From: an uncultured Schlesneria sp.
GTDB lineage: Bacteria > Planctomycetota > Planctomycetia > Planctomycetales > Planctomycetaceae
Direction of reading: 5' to 3'
DNA length: 64,000 nt
Assembly (NCBI GenBank): GCA_903840265.1
Contig: CAIMFH010000140.1
Coordinates: 17,659 to 81,658 of the forward strand
Position numbers and translations under genes: made by a program. Position 1 is the stretch's first letter, and each line of letters begins with the position of its first letter. The notes under the pieces were generated by a model, which was given only the letters and a program-made list of their open reading frames with translations, searched no databases and was not told the DNA's origin. This document shows, one piece after another, positions 58,752 to 64,000 of the stretch.

Positions 58752-59855
58752 TCACGTGCCAACCGTGGCGAGGGTGTTCAATGCCGGCTGCAGCGCTCCG
58801 TTCATCTCTCGCCCTTGTAGTACGAGTTGATGAATGAACTCGAGCTTATCGACCACGGGCGACACGAAGATTTCGGGGACGACATCAAGCAACCCGAAGC
58901 TTCGGCTGACTTCGTTGAAGATAATTCCCAGTCGCTGATATTCGGTCACCATTGCGACCAGATCGGACTCAATCGGGTTCATGGGGTTGTCGAGTCCGTT
59001 ATGCGAAGTGGTGTCGAGCGTGCTGATCATATCCAGATAGCTGGCCCAGGTTTCCGCAAAGTCTTCCCAGGGATGCATCGTCGCATAGGCGCTGATGTAC
59101 GATTCGCGCCATTCGGGTGCGGGTCCGTTCTTGTAATAGGCATCCAATGCGTCCGCGTAGGTCGGCTGATTGTGATCACCGAAAACGGCGATAAATTCAG
59201 GCTCGCAGCGGCCTTTGACCAGCAGATCCCAGTAGAAGTGCCCGATCTCGTGTCGGAAATGGCCGATCAGCGTGCGCTGGGCTTCGCCAAGGTCGACACG
59301 CAGCTTTTCGCGTTCCACGTCATCGGCTTCACGGATATTAATGGTGATTTGGCCGGTGTCGTGACCCGTATAGACATTCTCGGATTTCCCGAAGGAACGC
59401 CAAAAATCGTTTGGTCGAATGACGTCGGCTTTAAAATCGAATCGCAATGGGGGATCGATGCCGTCGCTCGCTTTGCCATACGGCAGGCCAAGCTGATCCA
59501 AATCGTAAAACAGCCGTCGCTTGGCCGATTCCAGGCGAGCCCACTTTTTCAGGTTCCCCTCGACCGTCAAATCCGGAATTGTTTCACTGAATCGGCAGCA
59601 GTCGCAGAGATTCTGTTCGAGCGCAGTCGAGGCAGAGACGCATCGGTTGCAGATGTTGTGTTCGACGTAGTTAAAACACTTCTGAAGTTCCGCGTTGCAC
59701 TCAGAATTTCCACATTGGAAACCGCCTGTCGCCGTCGGCAGAAGTGCGACCAATTCCCGGCAGCTAGGACAGAATCCAAGTTCGTTTCCACAGGCAACGC
59801 ACTGGCTGTTGTCGAAAAAAGTCTGGTTTCCACACGTGCAATGAAAGCTTCGCAT
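58752..59855 (-). CDS. Zinc-binding metallopeptidase with zinc-ribbon N-terminus
   Basis: The 367-residue protein begins with Cys-rich ribbons (CTCGNQTFFDNSQCVACGNE, CPSCREL, CGNSECN, CNRCVSAS, CDCCRF). This is the putative zinc-ribbon plus peptidase (DUF2248-like) layout. The catalytic helix carries HEIGHFYWD (H202, E203, H206), followed by PEFIAVFGDH and the LGIIFNEVSRSFGLLDVVPE region. It probably acts as a cytoplasmic zinc peptidase of unknown substrate. ATG 59855 starts directly at the first ribbon. It is 100 bp upstream of fur on the same strand and may share regulation. Confidence 0.85.
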   Translation of the reverse strand: MRSFHCTCGNQTFFDNSQCVACGNELGFCPSCRELVALLPTATGGFQCGNSECNAELQKCFNYVEHNICNRCVSASTALEQNLCDCCRFSETIPDLTVEGNLKKWARLESAKRRLFYDLDQLGLPYGKASDGIDPPLRFDFKADVIRPNDFWRSFGKSENVYTGHDTGQITINIREADDVEREKLRVDLGEAQRTLIGHFRHEIGHFYWDLLVKGRCEPEFIAVFGDHNQPTYADALDAYYKNGPAPEWRESYISAYATMHPWEDFAETWASYLDMISTLDTTSHNGLDNPMNPIESDLVAMVTEYQRLGIIFNEVSRSFGLLDVVPEIFVSPVVDKLEFIHQLVLQGREMNGALQPALNTLATVGT

Positions 59856-60147
59856 CGAACGATTCCCTGGTAGGCCCCGGCAGGTCAGAACTGCAATAGA
59901 CCAAAAGAGGCCTCCTGACCGCCAACAACTTTGCGAAATATCGCAACACGCAATTTCCATTCCTGTATGCGATTACAGCGGTTCAAAGCTCACAAAATCG
60001 TTAGGTCTAACGACTCAGTGTCGGCGAGGAATAGGCGGGCAAAGCATCAATTCTCCTTAACGCCAGCTGCAGGCTCGACTTTGACCATCCCTTCGGATTG
60101 AATGTCCGCCGTCAGCGATTCTCGGCGAATTCCAAGGAACGACGTTT

Positions 60148-61614
60148 GTGAACAGATTCACCGTAAAGATAGTGGCGTTGTTGATGCTGCTGTCGATAGG
60201 CCTCGGTGTCTCCGCTTCATCTATTTTCGCTCAAGAACAGTCCGCAGCCGCTGCAGAGCATGGTGAAAATCACGAAGGGGCGGCCGCTCATGGCCCCAAG
60301 CTTGGCGAATTGATCAGTCCAGCTGCCGTCGCTCCGTTTTGCTTGCTGCTGCTGTGCATTGCGCTGTTTCCGCTGCTCAACCCGCACTGGTGGGAGCACA
60401 ACCAGAACAAAGGGATCATCGCGGCTGTCCTGGGCGTCCCCATCATCCTCTACCTGCTGACGTTCGGCGAGCATGGCTGGCACTCGCTCGAACATGCCGG
60501 CAAAGAGTACGTCTCGTTCCTGGTGCTGCTGGGATCGCTGTTCGTGGTCAGCGGTGGCGTGTATGTCCGCGGATCGCTGAAGGGGTCTCCGCTGCTCAAC
60601 ACGATGTTCATGGCACTGGGGGCCGCCATCGCCAGCTTTATCGGGACGACCGGAGCTTCGATGTTACTGATCCGTCCGTTGCTGCGAGCCAACGATAAAC
60701 GCAACAAAGTTGCTCACATCGTCGTGTTCTTCATCTTCATCGTCTCGAACTGCGGGGGCCTACTGACCCCCTTGGGCGACCCGCCGCTGTTTCTAGGCTT
60801 CCTGAAGGGTGTCCCCTTTGAATGGACCTTCCGCCTGTGGCCACAGTGGGCGACAGTGAACGGCATTCTGCTGGTCATCTTCTTCATCTGGGACACACTG
60901 GCCATTCATCGCGAAGCCAAGACTCCCGCAGAGGAAGCCGCGCTGGAAACACCATCGTCACCAGAGGCCTTTGGTATCGCCGGCCTGCACAACTTCGCCG
61001 GCCTGGCCGCGATCGTGGCAATCATTTATTGCTCGGGCAGCGGAAAGGAACCGTGGCCGTTCGGAATTCAGGAAGGGTTGATGGTCGCAACGGCCGCTGC
61101 CTGCTATCTGCTGACCAAACAGGATATTCGCCAGAAGAACCGATTTGGGTTCGCGCCGATTATCGAAGTGGCCGTCCTGTTTGCCGGGATCTTCATCACC
61201 ATGATCCCTGCGCTGGCGATCCTGAACGTGAAAGGCAAGAGCCTGGGGATCGAGTCACCCGCTCAGTTCTTCTGGGCTTCGGGGATCCTCTCCAGCTTCC
61301 TCGACAATGCTCCTACCTATCTGACGTTTGCAGTGACCGCTTGCGGCATGCAGGGAGTGAACGCAGAAGAAGGCCGGTATCTGGCAGAGTTTCTGAAGCT
61401 GGGCCCCAAGGCCGTTGAGATCCTCGCGGCGATCTCGTGCGGATCGGTCTTCATGGGGGCCAACACCTATATCGGGAACGGCCCCAACTTCATGGTGAAG
61501 GCGATCGCCGAAGAGAACAACGTTCGCATGCCCGGCTTCTTCGGCTACATGCTCTATTCCGGCTGCATTCTGATCCCCACGTTTGTCGTCGTCACCCTGA
61601 TCTTCTTCCGCTAA
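60148..61614 (+). CDS. Sodium:proton antiporter (NhaD/ArsB superfamily)
   Basis: The 488-residue membrane protein has about 11-13 hydrophobic helices. Features include GTTGASMLLIRPLLRAN, NCGGLLTPLGDPPLFLGFL and SFLDNAPTYLTF, motifs of the ion transporter superfamily that includes NhaD. The N-terminus has a signal-like helix and a His-rich loop. It should exchange Na+ for H+ and act in pH or salt balance, though substrate is inferred. The start is GTG at 60148, with AAGGAAC upstream. The next gene begins 8 bp after its stop, so they are an operon. Confidence 0.85.
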   Translation: MNRFTVKIVALLMLLSIGLGVSASSIFAQEQSAAAAEHGENHEGAAAHGPKLGELISPAAVAPFCLLLLCIALFPLLNPHWWEHNQNKGIIAAVLGVPIILYLLTFGEHGWHSLEHAGKEYVSFLVLLGSLFVVSGGVYVRGSLKGSPLLNTMFMALGAAIASFIGTTGASMLLIRPLLRANDKRNKVAHIVVFFIFIVSNCGGLLTPLGDPPLFLGFLKGVPFEWTFRLWPQWATVNGILLVIFFIWDTLAIHREAKTPAEEAALETPSSPEAFGIAGLHNFAGLAAIVAIIYCSGSGKEPWPFGIQEGLMVATAAACYLLTKQDIRQKNRFGFAPIIEVAVLFAGIFITMIPALAILNVKGKSLGIESPAQFFWASGILSSFLDNAPTYLTFAVTACGMQGVNAEEGRYLAEFLKLGPKAVEILAAISCGSVFMGANTYIGNGPNFMVKAIAEENNVRMPGFFGYMLYSGCILIPTFVVVTLIFFR

Positions 61615-61622
61615 CGATTGAA

Positions 61623-62051
61623 ATGGAAATGACTAAGCCCTCGAAACGCTCCAAGGCTGCTGCCAAGAAAGCTGCGCCGGCTGCCAAGCCGGCTTCGAAT
61701 ATTCCGCTGCGGAACGGGCTCATCAGAGGCACCATAGCCGCCCTCCTGGTGATCCTGCTGGGCCTGGCCTTGCTCGATTACAGGTCGAAGCAAGAAGCAA
61801 CAACAACCGCCACCGGTTGGCGAGAGGCCCTGCGAACCAAGGACGAGATGCAGGAACTCAACAAGTCCGCGCTCAAGAAACTCCCCGTGGTTGGTCAGCC
61901 GACCATCACGTCTTTCCAGTCGGCGACGCGGTCAGCCACCGAGAACTCTACCGATACTTACGCCTGGAAAGGGATCTTCCGCACCTACAGCGTCAAAGTC
62001 GCCTTCGGCTTGGGCAACGACCCGCCCGTCGAGTCCATCGATGGCCCGTGA
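61623..62051 (+). CDS. Single-helix membrane protein, Ala/Lys-rich N-terminus
   Basis: The 142-residue protein has a basic N-terminus (KRSKAAAKKAAPAAKPA), one transmembrane helix (about 40-58) and a soluble C-terminal part of about 80 residues without a known domain. Eight bases separate it from the antiporter stop, so it may be a partner. ATG 61623 and ATG 61629 are both in frame. A longer open frame extends upstream over the antiporter and is rejected. Confidence 0.6.
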   Translation: MEMTKPSKRSKAAAKKAAPAAKPASNIPLRNGLIRGTIAALLVILLGLALLDYRSKQEATTTATGWREALRTKDEMQELNKSALKKLPVVGQPTITSFQSATRSATENSTDTYAWKGIFRTYSVKVAFGLGNDPPVESIDGP

Positions 62052-62079
62052 GTAACCATGCAAACTGGTGCGGCAGACT

Positions 62080-62098
62080 CGGCACTCCGAGAGTGCCG
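62080..62098 (+). terminator. Hairpin downstream of the antiporter operon
   Basis: An 8-bp stem CGGCACTC with GAGTGCCG has a 3-nt loop, 29 bp past the stop of the membrane protein. It is followed by a weak T-run (CTACTTTG). It lies 2 bp before the stop codon of a convergent gene, so it may serve both. Confidence 0.55.
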
Positions 62099-62100
62099 GT

Positions 62101-62439
62101 CTACTTTGCTGCCGTCGCTGGCTTGAGTTCCGTCTGCTTCAGCAACCAGACTCGAGGAGTCGGGCGTTGCCCCTCGACACCAGCCTTAGGGGTCACGGCG
62201 TTCCCTTGTTGAAGCGGTTGCGGCACCTTCAACTCGGAGGGGTCGGCAACGGCGTTGACCAGACGAGTCAACTGCTGATCTTCCAGCACGGCCAGTCGCT
62301 TTTCGAGCTTCTCGATCCGAGCCATCAGCTCGGTCATCGGACCGCTGGGTGCGGCCTGTTCTTCATCAGCGTGCGACGTCGACAACCATGTCCCGACTGC
62401 ACAAACCAACGCCAAACTCAGAAATGTGTAACGAGTCAT
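62101..62439 (-). CDS. Small exported coiled-coil protein
   Basis: The 112-residue protein has a signal peptide (about residues 1-23, cleavage near SHA). A coiled-coil segment follows (about 38-60: ELMARIEKLEKRLAVLEDQQ), then a Pro/Gln-rich tail. No known family. It is downstream of cysK on the same strand, separated by a strong hairpin at 62513-62533, so it is probably its own unit. ATG 62439 is preferred. Confidence 0.6.
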   Translation of the reverse strand: MTRYTFLSLALVCAVGTWLSTSHADEEQAAPSGPMTELMARIEKLEKRLAVLEDQQLTRLVNAVADPSELKVPQPLQQGNAVTPKAGVEGQRPTPRVWLLKQTELKPATAAK

Positions 62440-62512
62440 GTGAGGCATCCTTTCGTCCCATGACAGACAATTCGACGACGCAGTCTCAATCCATTGAGAG
62501 CACGTGAGACAG

Positions 62513-62533
62513 GGCCGAGTCTGGGACTCGGCC
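62513..62533 (-). terminator. 9-bp perfect hairpin downstream of cysK
   Basis: The stem GGCCGAGTC with GACTCGGCC has a 3-nt loop. It lies 20 bp past the cysK stop on the minus strand and looks like an intrinsic terminator; the minus-strand T-tract is not long. Confidence 0.6.
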
Positions 62534-62553
62534 TTTGTCCGTTGATTTTCTAA

Positions 62554-63486
62554 CTAGTTACGGAGGTCTTCGAACAGCAGCGTCGACAGGTATCGTTCGC
62601 CGCTGTCTGGCAGAATCACCACGATCGTCTTGCCGGCTGCTTCTGGTCGAGCAGCCACCTTGAGCGCGGCGGCCATCGCGGCCCCACAACTGATTCCTGC
62701 CGTGATTCCTTCTTCCTTCATCAATCGCTTGGCCATCGCGAACGACTCGTCGTCGGTGACCTGAACGACTTCATCAATCACGCTGCGGTCGAGGATGATC
62801 GGTACGAAGCCAGCCCCGATGCCTTGGATCTTGTGCTTGCCTGGTGCCCCACCCGACAGCACGGGACTCGAAGTTGGCTCGACAGCGATCGACTTGACCG
62901 GCAGCTTCTTTTCATTCTTCAAATAGCGAGACACACCGGTGATCGTTCCACCTGTCCCGACGCCGGCGACGAAGTAGTCGACTTTGCCTTCGGTGTCGTT
63001 GAAGATCTCGGGGCCGGTCGTCTTAAAGTGGATTGCCGGATTGGCCGGATTCTCGAACTGTTGAGGCATGAAGTAGCCAGGCTGAGTCGACAGCTCGGTC
63101 GCCTTGGCAATGGCACCCTTCATGCCGTCGGCACCTGGAGTCAAAATCAACTCGGCTCCGAAGCCCTTCAGCATCAGCCGGCGTTCGATCGACATCGTCT
63201 CGGGCATGGTCAGCGTCAGCTTGTAACCGCGAGCGGCACAGACGTAAGCCAGAGCAATCCCGGTGTTCCCGCTGGTCGGTTCCACCACATGCATGCCAGG
63301 CTTCAGCTTGCCGGTCGATTCGGCATCCCAGATCATCGCGGCCCCGATGCGGCACTTGACGCTGTAGGCCGGGTTGCGACCCTCGATCTTGGCGAGGACC
63401 GTCGCTTTCAATCCTTCCGTCAGTCGATTGATCTTCACCAGCGGCGTACGACCAATGGATTCTGAGTTATCCTGAAAAACTGGCAT
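62554..63486 (-). CDS. cysK: Cysteine synthase A (O-acetylserine sulfhydrylase)
   Basis: The 310-residue PLP enzyme makes cysteine from O-acetylserine and sulfide. The PLP lysine K44 lies in [19 protein letters not shown]. Other motifs are [40 protein letters not shown] and [11 protein letters not shown], plus [13 protein letters not shown] near the C-terminus. The residues closely resemble enterobacterial CysK and not the shorter CysM form. It stands alone, with a hairpin (62513-62533) after its stop. Confidence 0.95.
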   Translation of the reverse strand: MPVFQDNSESIGRTPLVKINRLTEGLKATVLAKIEGRNPAYSVKCRIGAAMIWDAESTGKLKPGMHVVEPTSGNTGIALAYVCAARGYKLTLTMPETMSIERRLMLKGFGAELILTPGADGMKGAIAKATELSTQPGYFMPQQFENPANPAIHFKTTGPEIFNDTEGKVDYFVAGVGTGGTITGVSRYLKNEKKLPVKSIAVEPTSSPVLSGGAPGKHKIQGIGAGFVPIILDRSVIDEVVQVTDDESFAMAKRLMKEEGITAGISCGAAMAAALKVAARPEAAGKTIVVILPDSGERYLSTLLFEDLRN

Positions 63487-63826
63487 GAGGGGGTTCCTTC
63501 CTGAAGCTATCTTTTGATGCAGCGACGGTTCCGTCGAGTGATCCTGATCTGTCCCCGGATATTACGCGAAGACCGCTTTTGCGCAAAGGGGTTATGGCAA
63601 TTTTCGCCGGTCCTTCGTAATTTCGACCTTGATTGACCACGAACCGATTTACTCCCGTATCCCATCTTGCCCAGAGACTGGGCCAAGTCCGCGTGCGAAC
63701 AACGTCAAATAACGCTTGCTTCCAATCATTCAATTCGTTCCCTCTGCCCTTGCGACGAACCCGTGTGCGTTCCAGAATGGGTTTTCTACTGGGGGCCTCT
63801 TAAAACATCAGCCAAGGCGCACCGGC
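63487..63826. other. Gene-free interval between cysK and yifB
   Basis: It should hold both divergent promoters. A minus-strand frame (63467-63733) overlaps the start of cysK, has no motif, and is doubtful. No repeat was seen. Confidence 0.45.
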
Positions 63827-64000
63827 GTGCTTGCCAAGTTAACGACGTATTCACTGCTCGGAATCGACGCGGCCTCCGTTGATGTTGAGGTGGATATTTC
63901 GCCAGGCGCCCTGCCGAAAACGATCCTGGTCGGCTTGGCCGAAGCGGCCGTGCGAGAAAGCACGCATCGCATCGAACGAGCCCTCGTTAATAGCGGCTAC
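63827..64000 (+). CDS. YifB/ComM-family Mg-chelatase-like AAA protein, partial
   Basis: The first 58 residues of a gene that runs off the window end read MLAKLTTYSLLGIDAASVDV, then DISPGALPKTILVGLAEAAV and RESTHRIERAL. This is the N-terminal Lon-protease-like domain of YifB/ComM proteins. In Gram-negative bacteria ComM is a hexameric helicase aiding natural transformation. The GTG start at 63827 is assumed. The ATPase domain is beyond the window. Confidence 0.85.
   Translation, partial: MLAKLTTYSLLGIDAASVDVEVDISPGALPKTILVGLAEAAVRESTHRIERALVNSGY

Noticed and set aside
58827..59873. 348-residue plus-strand open frame opposite the zinc peptidase
   Set aside because: It is antisense to the gene with zinc ribbons and HEIGH motif, which are far better supported.
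61437..61622. N-terminal extension of the 61623 membrane protein
   Set aside because: It overlaps the antiporter in another frame. The Arg/His-rich stretch there is a shadow translation.
63467..63733. 88-residue minus-strand open frame before cysK
   Set aside because: It overlaps the start of cysK, has no recognisable motif, and its composition is ordinary noise.

Overview
The window looks like chromosomal DNA of a member of the Planctomycetota. No single marker proves this. The evidence is the combination of a DUF1559 protein with a pilin-like N-terminus, an ECF sigma factor paired with a Ser/Thr kinase, two formylglycine sulfatases, NPCBM-like domains, long proteins of unknown function, and dispersed palindromic repeats in the gaps. 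I found no rRNA, tRNA, CRISPR array or prophage. Two features have signs of mobility: the transposase remnant at 1293-2372, bounded by 26-bp inverted repeats, and two 164-bp MITE-like repeats (38571-38734 and 55303-55466).

Layout. 1-2.4 kb: a leucine-rich-repeat membrane protein and the inverted-repeat-bounded element. 2.4-6.3 kb: a 1300-residue hybrid histidine kinase. 6.5-10.4 kb: a minus-strand LPS-core operon (hldE, heptosyltransferase, GT4 glycosyltransferase). 10.5-15.2 kb: a DUF4139 protein, divergent from an STN-domain protein, an anchored thioredoxin-fold protein and a small membrane protein. 15.5-20.6 kb: an RND/MMPL exporter, a DUF58 protein, a cysteine hydrolase and a small zinc-ribbon protein. 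20.8-25.6 kb: an esterase, Sua5, a small unknown protein, a glyoxalase (VOC) remnant, and the kinase plus ECF sigma factor pair. 25.7-31.4 kb: a large membrane protein, a GT2 glycosyltransferase, AroB and small membrane proteins. 31.6-37.6 kb: a FlgI-HEAT fusion and SMC. 38-44.2 kb: a secreted protein, a sulfatase, an NPCBM protein and CinA. 44.8-54.2 kb: a lipoprotein, a P1B-4-type metal ATPase, an AsmA-like giant, two small coupled genes and a second sulfatase. 54.5-59.9 kb: a TfoX-like protein, a lipoprotein plus DUF1559 cassette flanked by an 86-bp inverted repeat, a His/Cys-rich secreted protein behind palindromes, a Fur-family regulator and a zinc peptidase. 60-64 kb: a Na+/H+ antiporter, small exported proteins, CysK, and the start of a YifB/ComM ATPase running off the end.

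How the genes fit together. The clearest pathway is heptose supply and transfer (hldE, then heptosyltransferase, then GT4), which implies a Gram-negative outer membrane with a heptose-containing core. The sigma factor and kinase (24-bp gap) form one signalling unit. The Fur-type regulator, the His/Cys-rich exported protein and the intervening palindromes suggest a small metal-responsive circuit. Housekeeping genes (smc, aroB, cinA, sua5, cysK) are scattered singly among lineage-specific genes. I did not find a defence system or a biosynthetic cluster. The best candidates for undescribed biology are the FlgI-HEAT fusion without flagellar genes, the inverted-repeat-flanked DUF1559/lipoprotein cassette, and the DUF4139/STN/thioredoxin group. 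All functions are read from sequence motifs without database searches.
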